The position numbers and the translations under genes were made by a program. Positions 1 through 9,666 of a stretch of DNA of 64,000 nt are shown here, piece after piece. The notes beneath the pieces are model-generated. The model saw only the letters and a list, made by a program, of their open reading frames with translations, had not been told where the DNA came from and ran no database searches. Location: positions 2,773,501-2,837,500 of the forward strand of contig NZ_CP012643.1 of assembly GCF_001310085.1 (NCBI RefSeq), read 5' to 3'. This DNA is from Rufibacter tibetensis. GTDB taxonomy: Bacteria > Bacteroidota > Bacteroidia > Cytophagales > Hymenobacteraceae. The stretch's first letter is position 1; each line of letters opens with the position of its first letter.

Positions 1-254
1 CGGCTTCTACGCGATTCCTCACAAAGTCAAATTATTTATCTCTGAATAATGTGCGTCTTGGTTACACAGTTCCGGCAAGCCTGACCAATAGGTTTGGAGT
101 AGGCGGAGTTTCAGTTTGGGTATCTGGAGATAACTTGTGGTTGAATAGTGCTCGCAAAGGATTTAACCCTTCTACCGCAGAGACAGGTGGTTCAAATACC
201 TACCTTTATAGTCCTCTATCAACCGTAACGGCTGGTCTAAGAATAAAAATCTAA
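1..254 (+). CDS. SusC/RagA-type TonB-linked outer-membrane protein, C-terminal end (partial)
   Basis: Only the last ~84 residues are in the window; the gene begins upstream and reads in frame from base 3. The visible part contains the segment RFLTKSNYLSLNNVRLGYT followed by VSGDNLW and a final strand ending in TAGLRIKI, which is the usual C-terminal end of SusC/RagA TonB-dependent transporters: last beta-strands and a C-terminal aromatic/hydrophobic strand for BAM insertion. The family imports oligomers across the outer membrane with a SusD lipoprotein lid. A SusD gene follows after 5 nt, as expected. Substrate cannot be told from this fragment. A start at base 51 (GTG) would be internal and is not used. 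Confidence 0.9.
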   Translation, partial: ASTRFLTKSNYLSLNNVRLGYTVPASLTNRFGVGGVSVWVSGDNLWLNSARKGFNPSTAETGGSNTYLYSPLSTVTAGLRIKI

Positions 255-259
255 TTACA

Positions 260-1777
260 ATGAAAAAGCAATTATATACAATAGCATTAGCTGTGCTTAC
301 AGTTATTGCCAGCAGTTGCCAGGAAGATTTTCTGGAGGAACAACCTAATCAACAGCTGTCGTTAGAGCAACTTAGGGAGGCTGCTAAAACAGATCCCTCT
401 TTACTAACGGCGTTTGTTGATGGTATTTACTCAACTATGTATCAGTCTGGTACTGGTGGTACCACAAATCATGATGATTTCGGACAGAAGGGATATGATA
501 TATATGCTGATATGCTGTCTTCTGATATGGTGTTAGCAGGTACTACTTATGGTTGGTACTCCAACATTGCAAGATACCAGGCTACTAAAGATTTTACTGT
601 CAATGCGGCTTATCAGCCTTGGAGATATTATTACCGAATCATCTTCGGTGCGAATTCCTTGATAGAACTTTTAGGTGGGAATGATGCAACGCAAACAGAT
701 GCTGGTAGAACCCACCTTATGGGGCAAGCAAAAGCATTGCGCGCTTATGCATATTTTTACTTAACTCAGTTCTACTCTACTGGATATGGTAATGGATCAG
801 AAAAAATATTGCCAATCTATAACACAACTACTGTTCCTGCACAGCCAAAGAGTACAGCAGCTGAGGTGTATGAGTTCATGGTGAAAGATTTAGATGCCGC
901 CATTGTTGCCTTGCAAGGGTTTAATAGAACTGCTAAGCTTCAGGTGGATCAAACAGTAGCGAAAGGCTTACTTTCTTATGTGCTTGCGGCACGTGGCACA
1001 CAGGCAGATTTGCAAAGAGTGGTAACATTAACAAATGAAATCGTTGCTACTACACCCTACCGTATTTTAAATCCAAATGAAGTTGTTGCCCAGTTCGATG
1101 CAGCTGGTCAAATCACTAACCGCACAACAGCCGGATTCAACAATGTGGCGTCTCCAAGCTGGATTTGGGGTGTAGATCTTTTGCCAGCTTACGGGCTTAA
1201 CCTTATTTCATGGTGGGGTCAGGTTGATGTGTTTACCTATAGCTATGCATGGGCTGGAGATCCTAAATCTATTGATAAAAGCTTGTATGATGCTATTCGT
1301 ACTGGTGACATTAGAAAAGGGCAATTCATTTCCACTAATTTACAGCCAAGAAATAAATTCTTTGCTCCAAATAGAGTAATTGGCCAACAGCGTCAGGTAG
1401 AGACTGACTATGTATACATGCGCTTGGAAGAATTCGTGCTCTTGAATGCAGAAGCTAAAGCGAAACTAGGACAAGAAAGCCTGGCTAAAGATGCTTTAAA
1501 GACCTTACTTTCTAAGAGAATGACAACAGCAGCGGATTATCTTTATGTAGATGCCCTTAGTGGTCAGGCTCTGTTAAATGAAATTCATCTTCAAACTCGT
1601 ATCGAGCTTTGGGGTGAAGGAAAATCTTACTTATCCCTTAAAAGAAATAAGAGAACTGTTACAAGAGGCACTAATCACTTGTTTGAGGCAGGAAATTCAT
1701 TCGCTTGGAATTCTGATGAGCTTACATTTGAGATCCCTCAAGCAGAAATTCTTAATAATCCTGTTCTCTCTGAATAA
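260..1777 (+). CDS. SusD/RagB family nutrient-binding outer-membrane lipoprotein
   Basis: 505 aa. The N-terminus is a lipoprotein signal (MKKQLYTIALAVLTVIASSC, lipid-carrying Cys at residue 20). The body has the SusD pattern: an N-terminal segment with DDF and repeated aromatic residues, helical TPR-like stretches such as GQAKALRAYAYFYLTQFY, and a C-terminal RagB/SusD domain with VYMRLEEFVLLNAEAKAKLG and the late motif IELWGEGKSYLSLKRN. It forms the lid of the SusC transporter encoded just upstream (5 nt gap), so the two form one operon, closed by the terminator at 1877. The ligand cannot be read from sequence; no glycosidase is visible on this side of the locus. Confidence 0.93.
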   Translation: MKKQLYTIALAVLTVIASSCQEDFLEEQPNQQLSLEQLREAAKTDPSLLTAFVDGIYSTMYQSGTGGTTNHDDFGQKGYDIYADMLSSDMVLAGTTYGWYSNIARYQATKDFTVNAAYQPWRYYYRIIFGANSLIELLGGNDATQTDAGRTHLMGQAKALRAYAYFYLTQFYSTGYGNGSEKILPIYNTTTVPAQPKSTAAEVYEFMVKDLDAAIVALQGFNRTAKLQVDQTVAKGLLSYVLAARGTQADLQRVVTLTNEIVATTPYRILNPNEVVAQFDAAGQITNRTTAGFNNVASPSWIWGVDLLPAYGLNLISWWGQVDVFTYSYAWAGDPKSIDKSLYDAIRTGDIRKGQFISTNLQPRNKFFAPNRVIGQQRQVETDYVYMRLEEFVLLNAEAKAKLGQESLAKDALKTLLSKRMTTAADYLYVDALSGQALLNEIHLQTRIELWGEGKSYLSLKRNKRTVTRGTNHLFEAGNSFAWNSDELTFEIPQAEILNNPVLSE

Positions 1778-1876
1778 GATTTTATAATTAAATCTATTCA
1801 GTAGATAGCTTCTTCTTTAAAGAGTAGCATATGGAAAGCTGAGAAAGTTAGTAGACCAGCTATTCACTTTAGATAA

Positions 1877-1911
1877 AAAAAAGCCTCAGATATATTTCTG
1901 GGGCTTTTTTT
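1877..1911 (+). terminator. Rho-independent terminator after first SusD
   Basis: A-tract, then AAAGCCTCAGA, a short AT loop, TCTGGGGCTTT and a T-run. The stem has one T-G wobble. It is 100 nt after the SusD stop. A related stem recurs at 7700. Confidence 0.85.
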
Positions 1912-2457
1912 ATGAGGTAAAAGCAGCTAGGTTCCTCAAACCGGTGAACTAGAGACACACTTCTGGAAAGCATTAATAGCAAGGGCAGGTTTTTGCAAGT
2001 TGGTAATGTTTATTTGGGTTCAATCTTTATTAGCTGAGTGGTAACGCAAGATGCATTTACTGCTTGGTGCTTGTGATGAGAAACTTTTCCCCTAAGTCTT
2101 TCTAAGTTGATTTAAACTAAAGATTTTTGCAATGTAGATTTCAGAGGCAGTAGCTCTGAATGTGATTGATAATAAGTAAAGCAGTGGAAAGTAGAGGGGC
2201 CTTTTTCGTTTACTTAAGGGACAACCTGGGCCAGTAAACTTATGGAGAAATGCAATTATGATAATTATTGAAAATGCATATCTCCATATGATGCGAAATT
2301 GATAAATCTTAAATAAATCCTTTAGAATAAATCCAATTTTATATTAAATATATTAAAGGAATTATAGGTAATGCAACAAAAAATAAGATTTGGAATTTAT
2401 TTTAGTACGAATAGAACTAATATAATTTCTTTGAGAAAAAAATTATTATGTTAAGAA

Positions 2458-2488
2458 TTTGTTAAGAAAGCTTTTAAAGTTAAATTTG
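2458..2488 (+). promoter_or_regulatory. Bacteroidota-type promoter of the second SusC gene
   Basis: TTTG at 2458-2461 and TAAATTTG at 2481-2488, separated by 19 bp. This is an exact match to the TTTG - N19-21 - TAnnTTTG consensus described for Bacteroides sigma-ABfr. Transcription would start near 2493-2496, giving a ~40-nt leader before the ATG at 2534. Confidence 0.85.
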
Positions 2489-2533
2489 GTTAACAAACAA
2501 TAATTTTTTCTACAAACAAACTACAAAACCAAC

Positions 2534-5500
2534 ATGAAGAAAGCTTTACTTTTCAGCTTCGTGTTAGTGTTGACGCTTTTTACACAAGCGTGGGCACAAT
2601 CACGAACTGTAACAGGACGAGTGACTGACGCAGCAACAGGAGAGGGAATGCCTGGCGTAACAGTTCAACTCAAAGGCAGCACGACAGCATCACCTACTGA
2701 TGTTAACGGCGCCTATTCAATCAGTGTGCCTAATGCAGGCGGAACTTTGGTGTTCTCTTTTATTGGTTATTCAAACCAAGAAATAGCCGTTGGAAACCAA
2801 TCTACTGTGAACGTACGATTAGCAACAGATGCTCGTCAAATTTCTGAAGTAGTAGTAACTGGGTATGGCGTGCAGGAGAAGCGCGAGGTAACAGGTTCAA
2901 TTGCTCAGGTAAGTGGTGCCTCTATCCAAAACCAGCCTATTGCTTCGTTAGACAAAGCGTTGCAAGGAAGAGCTGCCGGGGTAGTAGTGCAGTCTAGCAA
3001 CGGTATCCCAGGTGGTTCTGTGAATGTGCAAATCCGGGGAGTAGGCTCTGTAAATGGAGGTACCCAGCCGCTGTACATTGTAGACGGGGTGCAAATTAAT
3101 ACCGGCGCCACACGATCAGGGGTAACATCTGCCAACCCGCTTGCGGGAATTAACACCAATGATATCGAGTCTATTGAGGTAATCAAAGATGCGGCAACGG
3201 CGGCAGTTTATGGTTCTCAGGCGGCGAATGGGGTAGTAATCATTACTACCAAGAAAGGGAAAGCAGGTAGAACTAATTTTACGGCTAATTATTACACTGG
3301 CTTAGCAGAGAGATTAAAGAAATTTGATGTGTTGAACTCACAGCAATATTATGCTTTAAGAACAGAGGCTGTTACAAATGCGAACAACCCTGCAGGTGCC
3401 AGAGGTATAGTACTTAATGAGATTGGTCTTCCTGCCAATGCTACAGATGCTCAGATTGCCGCATTGCCAACGTATGACTGGCAAGATGAAGCTTTCCAAA
3501 GAGGGGTAGTAAATAATTATGAACTTTCTGCCAGAGGTGGAAACGAGAAAACAACTTTCTATTTGTCTGGTGCTTACCAGGAGCAGTCTGCTATCTTGTC
3601 TAAGGCTGACTTCAGAAGAGCAAGTGCGCGGTTAAACTTAGACCATGCTGCCACAGATAATCTAAGTTTCTCAACTACCTTGAACTTAAGCAATGTTACT
3701 CAGGAAGCACCATTTGCAACTTCTGGATCATTTCTGGGTAACCCTGCCTTTGCAACTAGCTTGATTCTGCCGAGTAACCCTATCAGAAATGAAGACGGTA
3801 CTTATTACGGGTTGCCTGGTAGCGGACAGGTGTTTAGAGGTATTCTAAACCAGAACGTGGCTGCGGTTAATGAGTTTAACTCCGGTTCACAAAGAACTAC
3901 TGGTGTGTTAGGCTCTTTTGCTGTAAACTATAAGATCCTTCCTGGTCTTTCATTTAGATCTAGCTATAGCTTAGATTACAACAGTATTGATGGAGAACAA
4001 TATCGTGACCCAAGAACGCCAGACGCTTTCGTGGTAAGAGGAAGAGGGTTTAGAACTGTTGACTGGTTGACGAACTTTCAGTCCGTACAATTGTTGACTT
4101 TCGCAAGAACGTTTGCAGATGTGCATAAAATTGAAGCCCAAACGGGTTTAGAGTACAGAAGAGATGTACGTAGTAATGTTTTCGCTAACGTATCGGGTTT
4201 CCCAACGCCAGAGTTCAGAACTTTAGGTAGTGCAAGTACCCCTGTGAGCGTTGGAGAAGGCTTTACTGGTTACAAAAGAGCTGGTGCCTTTGGATCAATC
4301 AACTACGTGTTCAATGGGAAATACACTCTAAGAGCAATCATGTCTTATAATGGCTCTTCTCGCTTCGGTAAAGATACCCAATATGGTTTCTTCCCTGGGG
4401 TGGCAGCAGCCTGGAACGTGGCTGATGAAAACTTTATGGCAGATGTTGATTGGGTATCTTCTTTGAAATTAAGAGCAAGCTGGGGTAAGAATGGCCGTGA
4501 TGGTAGCGGTGGTGGAGGTATTGGTAACTTTGATGCCAGAGCTCTTTACGGTAATGCCGGGCTTTATGCCGGTGCCTTGGGTATTGCTCAGACCAACCTT
4601 GCTAACCCCGTTCTTCAGTGGGAAACTCGTACTATGACAGACGTAGGTATAGATTTTGCCTTCTTTGGGAACAGAGTTTCCGGTACAATAGGTGGTTTCT
4701 TTGAAAAGAATGACGACCTTTTATTCAGCCTTCCATTGCAGTTAACAACCGGTTATAGTACTGTAACCGTTAACGTAGGTGCCTTGGAGCAAAAAGGAGC
4801 TGAGTTTGAACTGAACACTATCAATATTGACAAGGGTGATTTCCAGTGGAGAACTAACTTCAACTACGGTTTTGTGAAGAATGAGATAACACGGTTGTAT
4901 AACGATGTTGAGAATACGCCAAGCTATTCACTTATTGTAGGAGAAGATTTGGGTGTGATCTATTCATATGAGTATGCCGGTGTAAATCCTGCTACAGGAA
5001 GGCCTATGTGGTTAGATAAAGATAACAACCCAACCTATCAGGTTGCTGCGGCAGACCGTAGAGTAATTGGTTCTACCCTTCCTAGACATACAGGTGGTCT
5101 TGAAAACACTTTCTCTTACAAAGGCTTTGACTTTACTTTCCTATTCCAATACCAATATGGAAGAACCGAGTTTGACGGGCAATATGGCTTCTTAGCAGAG
5201 AATGGTAACAGAACCTTCAATAGCTTGACTGATCTTTATAACAGAAGATGGACAACTCCAGGTCAAATCACTGATGTACCAAGGCCATATAACGGCGGTA
5301 CTGAGTCACAAGGTAGTAACCACGCTATTGCTTCTACCCGCAACTACTTCAAGACAGATTATATAAGGTTGAAGAACATGCAGCTTGGCTATAACTTTTC
5401 TTCTTCTTTATTGGCCAGAACAAAAGTGTTTTCCTCGGCCAGAATGTATGTACAGGCCACTAACCTTTACACTTATACAGATTTCCCAGGATATGACCCA

Positions 5501-5575
5501 GAGTTCTATGGAGTGGCTACCGGTATCATACCGCAATCTAAGAACGTAACCTTTGGTGTTCAATTAGGATTTTAA
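2534..5575 (+). CDS. SusC/RagA family TonB-linked outer-membrane transporter
   Basis: 1013 aa, full length for the family. A signal peptide (residues 1-21, ending WAQ) is followed by a carboxypeptidase-regulatory-like domain (about 25-100, VTGRVTDAATGEGMPGVTV and GTLVFSFIGY), then the SusC junction EVVVTGYG, the plug domain (about 115-235, with ALQGRAAGVVV, QIRGVGS, PLYIVDG and IESIEVIKDAAT) and a C-terminal beta-barrel. The end (YTDFPGYDPEF, then VTFGVQLGF) is typical. It imports oligomers with energy from TonB/ExbBD, paired with the SusD gene 11 nt downstream. The promoter is at 2458. The substrate is unknown; the amidase and S9 peptidase downstream hint at peptides rather than glycans, which is inference. 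Confidence 0.95.
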   Translation: MKKALLFSFVLVLTLFTQAWAQSRTVTGRVTDAATGEGMPGVTVQLKGSTTASPTDVNGAYSISVPNAGGTLVFSFIGYSNQEIAVGNQSTVNVRLATDARQISEVVVTGYGVQEKREVTGSIAQVSGASIQNQPIASLDKALQGRAAGVVVQSSNGIPGGSVNVQIRGVGSVNGGTQPLYIVDGVQINTGATRSGVTSANPLAGINTNDIESIEVIKDAATAAVYGSQAANGVVIITTKKGKAGRTNFTANYYTGLAERLKKFDVLNSQQYYALRTEAVTNANNPAGARGIVLNEIGLPANATDAQIAALPTYDWQDEAFQRGVVNNYELSARGGNEKTTFYLSGAYQEQSAILSKADFRRASARLNLDHAATDNLSFSTTLNLSNVTQEAPFATSGSFLGNPAFATSLILPSNPIRNEDGTYYGLPGSGQVFRGILNQNVAAVNEFNSGSQRTTGVLGSFAVNYKILPGLSFRSSYSLDYNSIDGEQYRDPRTPDAFVVRGRGFRTVDWLTNFQSVQLLTFARTFADVHKIEAQTGLEYRRDVRSNVFANVSGFPTPEFRTLGSASTPVSVGEGFTGYKRAGAFGSINYVFNGKYTLRAIMSYNGSSRFGKDTQYGFFPGVAAAWNVADENFMADVDWVSSLKLRASWGKNGRDGSGGGGIGNFDARALYGNAGLYAGALGIAQTNLANPVLQWETRTMTDVGIDFAFFGNRVSGTIGGFFEKNDDLLFSLPLQLTTGYSTVTVNVGALEQKGAEFELNTINIDKGDFQWRTNFNYGFVKNEITRLYNDVENTPSYSLIVGEDLGVIYSYEYAGVNPATGRPMWLDKDNNPTYQVAAADRRVIGSTLPRHTGGLENTFSYKGFDFTFLFQYQYGRTEFDGQYGFLAENGNRTFNSLTDLYNRRWTTPGQITDVPRPYNGGTESQGSNHAIASTRNYFKTDYIRLKNMQLGYNFSSSLLARTKVFSSARMYVQATNLYTYTDFPGYDPEFYGVATGIIPQSKNVTFGVQLGF

Positions 5576-5586
5576 TCAAACAGAAA

Positions 5587-7122
5587 ATGAGAAAAAGTTT
5601 TTTATATAGAATAGGTGCCGTAGTGCTTTCTGCCAGTATGGCATTTTCTACGGTATCTTGTGAGGATTTATTGGATATTGATCCTAAAACAGCGATAGAT
5701 GCTGGTACAGCATTGACTACTGGTGATGGAGTAAGATCAGCTATTCTGGGTGCTTACACTCCATTGAAAAACCTTACCATGTATGGTAACAGGTTAATTA
5801 CCTTACCAGAGGCACTTTCAGATAATGGACGGGCTACAAATAAATCTGGTAGATTAGTAAACGAAGCACGGAACGCACTTAATGCACATTTTACCCATTG
5901 GGGTACTGCTTATGATGCTATCCAACGTATCAATTTAGTGCTTGCGGCGCTTCCTGCGTTGCAGGACCCAACGGTTACAGCTGATAACAAAGCTGCTTTT
6001 GAAGGTGAGCTTAAATTCCTTAGAGCTTTGTATCACTTTGACTTGGTAAGGTCTTACGCCTATATTCCAGGTGCGGTTGTAGAGTCTAAGAACATGGGTG
6101 GAGTGCCTATTGTAACTCAGACATTTGGCTCTGGAGCAGAAGCTCTTGCCTTCTTACCAGCCAGAGATCCAATCAATGAGGTATATGATGCTATCTATGC
6201 TGACTTAGATGATGCTGTTGCTAAACTTGGGGCCATCTCCAATGTGGGGAGAGCCTCTAAAGTAGCAGCCCAGGCACTTTACTCCAGAGTAGCTCTTTAT
6301 AGAAAAGACTACCCTAAAGTAATTGAGATGTCAACTGCAGTAATTACTGCCAGAGGAACCACGTTAGCCACTCCGGCAAACTATGTAGCCAGCTGGTCTG
6401 AAGCAACTAATCCTGAAACCATATTTCATGTGGCATTTCAAACACCTGCTGAAAACATTGGGGTAAATGAGTCTTTACAGACCACCTTCACAACCTTGGT
6501 AGTGAGAGGAGACCGTACAAGAACAGGTGGTTTTGGTGACTTAGTGCCTACTCCTACTCTTTTGACAGACTTGGGGATTACTATGGCCTTGAATCCTGCT
6601 ACTGCTACTTCTCCTGCAGTTAATTCTAACGGAACTGCTACTGCGGCCATAGCTTCCCGCTCTTCTGACGTACGTAACTTGCTTTTTGAGGTAGGTACTA
6701 GTGGTAGAGGAAACCCTTGGGTAGAGACTACTAAGTTCCTTGGCAAAAATGGTGAAATCAACTTGGACCACATACCTGTGATCCGTATAGCCGAAATGTA
6801 TTTGAACAGGGCAGAAGCTTATGCCAATACAGGGAACCTGGTTGCTGCTTTGGCAGATGTGAATACAATCAGAACTAACAGAGGATTGGCCCCAAGTGTA
6901 GCGGCTACAAGTGCTGCTCTGAACACAGAGATCTTGTTGCAACGTCGTTTAGAATTTGCCTTTGAAGGACACCGGTTCTTTGACCTTAAACGATTGGGAA
7001 TGGATATTAATAAACCCGCTCTAGGTACTACAGTCGCCTTTACAGAAGACGTGATATTACCTGCCATTCCTTTGAATGATGTTGGCGGTAATCCAAACCT
7101 GAAACAAAATCCTGGCTATTAA
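5587..7122 (+). CDS. SusD/RagB family outer-membrane lipoprotein
   Basis: 511 aa. Lipoprotein signal with Cys at residue 25 (STVSCEDLL). SusD features include the N-terminal LLDIDPKTAI segment, the helical core (ELKFLRALYHFDLVRSYAY) and the C-terminal RagB domain with IPVIRIAEMYLNRAEAYA, LNTEILLQRRLEFAFEGHRFFDLKRLG and a final AIPLNDVGGNPNLKQNPGY, which matches the common family ending. It is the partner of the SusC encoded 11 nt upstream. The next gene starts 12 nt after its stop, so SusC, SusD and the small lipoprotein form one operon. Confidence 0.94.
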   Translation: MRKSFLYRIGAVVLSASMAFSTVSCEDLLDIDPKTAIDAGTALTTGDGVRSAILGAYTPLKNLTMYGNRLITLPEALSDNGRATNKSGRLVNEARNALNAHFTHWGTAYDAIQRINLVLAALPALQDPTVTADNKAAFEGELKFLRALYHFDLVRSYAYIPGAVVESKNMGGVPIVTQTFGSGAEALAFLPARDPINEVYDAIYADLDDAVAKLGAISNVGRASKVAAQALYSRVALYRKDYPKVIEMSTAVITARGTTLATPANYVASWSEATNPETIFHVAFQTPAENIGVNESLQTTFTTLVVRGDRTRTGGFGDLVPTPTLLTDLGITMALNPATATSPAVNSNGTATAAIASRSSDVRNLLFEVGTSGRGNPWVETTKFLGKNGEINLDHIPVIRIAEMYLNRAEAYANTGNLVAALADVNTIRTNRGLAPSVAATSAALNTEILLQRRLEFAFEGHRFFDLKRLGMDINKPALGTTVAFTEDVILPAIPLNDVGGNPNLKQNPGY

Positions 7123-7134
7123 TTGATATCAGAC

Positions 7135-7695
7135 ATGAAGAAGTTTTTATATTTATTTGCTTTTGCAGCTCTTTTACTAAACTCTTGCATAGAGAACGAG
7201 GAGATTCTGTGGGAAGGCAGCTTAGTAGAATTTGATGCAGCCACGTATAATGCCCGTTCAGTTGTGGGTGGAGTGTCAAAAGACTACACCTTACTAACCC
7301 GTAGACCTCAATACGGTAGAAGTGTTTTGACCAGTGCTACTGGTGGTTTCGCCGCAGATACGGTTATTACCAGAACCTGGGCTGCCACTAATGGGGTTTT
7401 CAGACTACGCGTTAATTTGGTTGGGCCTCAGAGAAGTGAAGCTCAAACTGTGCCTTATGTAGTAGTAGAAGAAGAAACTACGGCTGTACAGGGTAGACAT
7501 TATGGCGCTCTTACTGGTACTGTGACCATACCTGCTAACTCAAGCTTTGGCTATGTAGAAATTCCAATCTTGAACCCAGGTGCACCTGCTGCGGGTTCGC
7601 CAACCTCTGTAAGGTTAGTACTTGAATTGCGTGGTAATGACGTATTGGCTCCAAGTCCTAAATATGACCGGATAGGAATTAATATAAACCAATAG
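7135..7695 (+). CDS. SusCD-associated lipoprotein, beta-sandwich type (DUF4843/Calx-beta-like)
   Basis: 186 aa from the ATG at 7135; an earlier in-frame TTG (7123) would place extra residues before a good lipoprotein signal, so ATG is preferred. Signal MKKFLYLFAFAALLLNSC with Cys at residue 18. The mature part is rich in short strands, with VVEEETTAVQGRHYGALTG and TVTIPANSSFGYVEIPIL, a layout seen in Calx-beta-like and DUF4843-type proteins that accompany SusCD pairs. Such proteins are thought to sit at the cell surface and help bind the substrate. Third gene of the operon, followed directly by the strong terminator at 7700. The family assignment is from pattern only. Confidence 0.75.
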   Translation: MKKFLYLFAFAALLLNSCIENEEILWEGSLVEFDAATYNARSVVGGVSKDYTLLTRRPQYGRSVLTSATGGFAADTVITRTWAATNGVFRLRVNLVGPQRSEAQTVPYVVVEEETTAVQGRHYGALTGTVTIPANSSFGYVEIPILNPGAPAAGSPTSVRLVLELRGNDVLAPSPKYDRIGININQ

Positions 7696-7699
7696 GAAG

Positions 7700-7757
7700 T
7701 TTTATCCCATAAAAAAAGCCCCAGATTTATTTCTGGGGCTTTTTTTATGGGATAAAA
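7700..7757 (+). terminator. Terminator with a perfect 26-bp stem
   Basis: Perfect inverted repeat, arms 7700-7725 and 7732-7757, 6-nt AT loop. The GC core is AGCCCCAGA / TCTGGGGCT, flanked by A7 and T7 and then by a further matching block TTTTATCCCAT / ATGGGATAAAA. The outer block goes well beyond what a terminator needs. It lies 5 nt after the lipoprotein stop. Confidence 0.9.
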
Positions 7758-7835
7758 GCTAAATAAACATTGGAGTACTATGACTAACTAACCCCCTTTC
7801 TATAACTTGTCTTGTCAAACAGAACTAACATCAGC

Positions 7836-9509
7836 ATGATTAAAACCAATTATAAAGCCATAGCTCTTTCCCTGATGGGACTAGCACTTTTCTTTTCAGG
7901 AGCCTTTGTAGGCAGGACGCTGGAAGTAGAGAAGATTACCGTGCCAATGGTACAAAGTGCCCAAAAACTTTTGGGACTTGACTTCAAGCCTAGTCAACTT
8001 GACACTGCCCTTACGGAACTCACAGACCTACGGCAAAGCTATATCCGTTTGCGGGAAGCTAAGCTGGAGAACAGTGTACCGCCTGCCCTTCAATTCAACC
8101 CAATACCAGTAGGTTTTACGTTTGAGCGGGAAAGGGAGAGATTCAAAGCGTCTGAACTGAAGAAGGTAGACCTACCGGCCAACAGAGAAGACATAGCTTA
8201 CTTGACTGTAAGAGAATTGGCTGAGTTGGTGCGCACGAAAAAAATCTCGTCAGTTGAGCTTACAACGTTCTTTTTGGCCAGATTAAAGAAATATGACCCA
8301 AAACTGCACTGCGTCACTTCTTACACAGAAGAATTAGCCATGCAACAGGCGAAACAGGCCGATGCTGAAATCAAAAAAGGGAAGTACAAGGGACTACTTC
8401 ACGGTATACCATTTGGGGTGAAAGATTTACTAAGCACCAAAGGCTATAAGACTACATGGGGCTCAGTACCCTACAAAGACCAAGTCATTGACGAAGATGC
8501 TACGGTAGTTCAAAAGTTGCGGGATGCCGGTGCAGTGTTAGTCGCCAAGTTGACCTTAGGCGAACTGGCCATGGGTGATGTATGGTACGGTGGTAAAACA
8601 CGAACCCCTTGGGATATTACGCGCGGGTCAAGCGGTTCTTCGGCGGGTTCTGCATCTGCAGTGGCGGCAGGGTTGCTTCCATTTGCCATTGGTACTGAAA
8701 CATTAGGCTCCATTGTTTCCCCTTCCACCGCTTGCGGCACCACGGGTTTGAGACCAACCTATGGACGAGTGAGCCGACATGGCGCTATGGCTTTGAGTTG
8801 GTCCATGGATAAGATTGGCCCAATTACCAGATCAGTGGAAGACTGCGCCATTGTATTCAATGCCATCTATGGACCAGACGGAAAAGATCAATCTGTCTTA
8901 GATGCTCCTTTCAACTATACGCCAGAAATCAATGTAAAGAAATTGCGTATTGGTTACCTGAAGAGCGGTTTTGAGAGAACTTATGCCTTCAAAACACAGG
9001 ACCAAGCTACTCTTGAGGCGCTAAGAAAGGCAGGGCATGAATTGATTCCTATAGAATTACCAAAGCTGCCGGTGAATGATCTGGTAATGACCATTTCTGT
9101 AGAAGGAGCAGCCGCTTTTGAAGATATCACCCTTAACGGGCAAGTAGACAAAATGGTAAACCAGGACAGAAATGCCTGGCCTAATACCTTCAGAAGCGCT
9201 CGGTTTATTCCGGCCGTAGAATATCTGCAGGCGCAACGAGTACGCTATCAATTAGTACAGGAAATGGAAAAATTGATGAAGCAGGTTGATGTGTATGTGT
9301 CGCCGTCTTTTGCCGGTAGTAATCTAGTGATCACAAACTTAACGGGGCACCCTTGTGTGGTAATACCAAATGGATTTACGAACCAGAATCGGCCTACTAC
9401 TATCACTTTCATCGGGAAACTGTTTGGCGAAGCAAATCTGCTGGCCTTCGTGAAAGAGTATCAGGATAAAACTGATTTCCATAAAAAACATCCTGTTGTA
9501 GCACTTTAA
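7836..9509 (+). CDS. Exported amidase (amidase-signature family)
   Basis: 557 aa from the ATG at 7836; an in-frame TTG at 7812 is possible but ATG directly precedes the hydrophobic N-terminus. Residues ~7-27 form a signal or anchor segment (AIALSLMGLALFFSGAFVG). The amidase-signature core has the Ser-cisSer-Lys triad: Lys in GIPFGVKDLL (~195), Ser in the Gly/Ser-rich RGSSGSSAGSASA (~270), and the nucleophile Ser in LGSIVSPS (~293). The family hydrolyses amides, including peptide amides; the nearest well-known member is GatA, but the export signal and absence of gatB/gatC speak against a tRNA role. It sits between the SusCD operon and an S9 peptidase on the same strand, so a role in peptide or amide breakdown is inferred. 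Confidence 0.85.
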   Translation: MIKTNYKAIALSLMGLALFFSGAFVGRTLEVEKITVPMVQSAQKLLGLDFKPSQLDTALTELTDLRQSYIRLREAKLENSVPPALQFNPIPVGFTFERERERFKASELKKVDLPANREDIAYLTVRELAELVRTKKISSVELTTFFLARLKKYDPKLHCVTSYTEELAMQQAKQADAEIKKGKYKGLLHGIPFGVKDLLSTKGYKTTWGSVPYKDQVIDEDATVVQKLRDAGAVLVAKLTLGELAMGDVWYGGKTRTPWDITRGSSGSSAGSASAVAAGLLPFAIGTETLGSIVSPSTACGTTGLRPTYGRVSRHGAMALSWSMDKIGPITRSVEDCAIVFNAIYGPDGKDQSVLDAPFNYTPEINVKKLRIGYLKSGFERTYAFKTQDQATLEALRKAGHELIPIELPKLPVNDLVMTISVEGAAAFEDITLNGQVDKMVNQDRNAWPNTFRSARFIPAVEYLQAQRVRYQLVQEMEKLMKQVDVYVSPSFAGSNLVITNLTGHPCVVIPNGFTNQNRPTTITFIGKLFGEANLLAFVKEYQDKTDFHKKHPVVAL

Positions 9510-9666
9510 ATTTTTATTCTACTTGAGTCTGCTGCATAATATGTATTGATTATGATCAGCCTGTTCTTTCCTTTTTTTCAAAAAGAGGGATAGAAACAGA
9601 GAATAGTCAATGCTATGTTAGTATCATAATGCCTTTTTTGATCAATTTCCAGAAAGCAAGCCCCAA

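Larger units (their letters stand above)
1788..2533. other. Intergenic region between two SusCD loci (~745 bp)
   Basis: AT-rich stretch with no credible open frame. It holds the terminator of the first SusCD operon near its left end (1877) and the promoter of the second SusC gene near its right end (2458). Between about 1915 and 2450 I see no repeat, RNA gene or transposase remnant. Confidence 0.6.
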
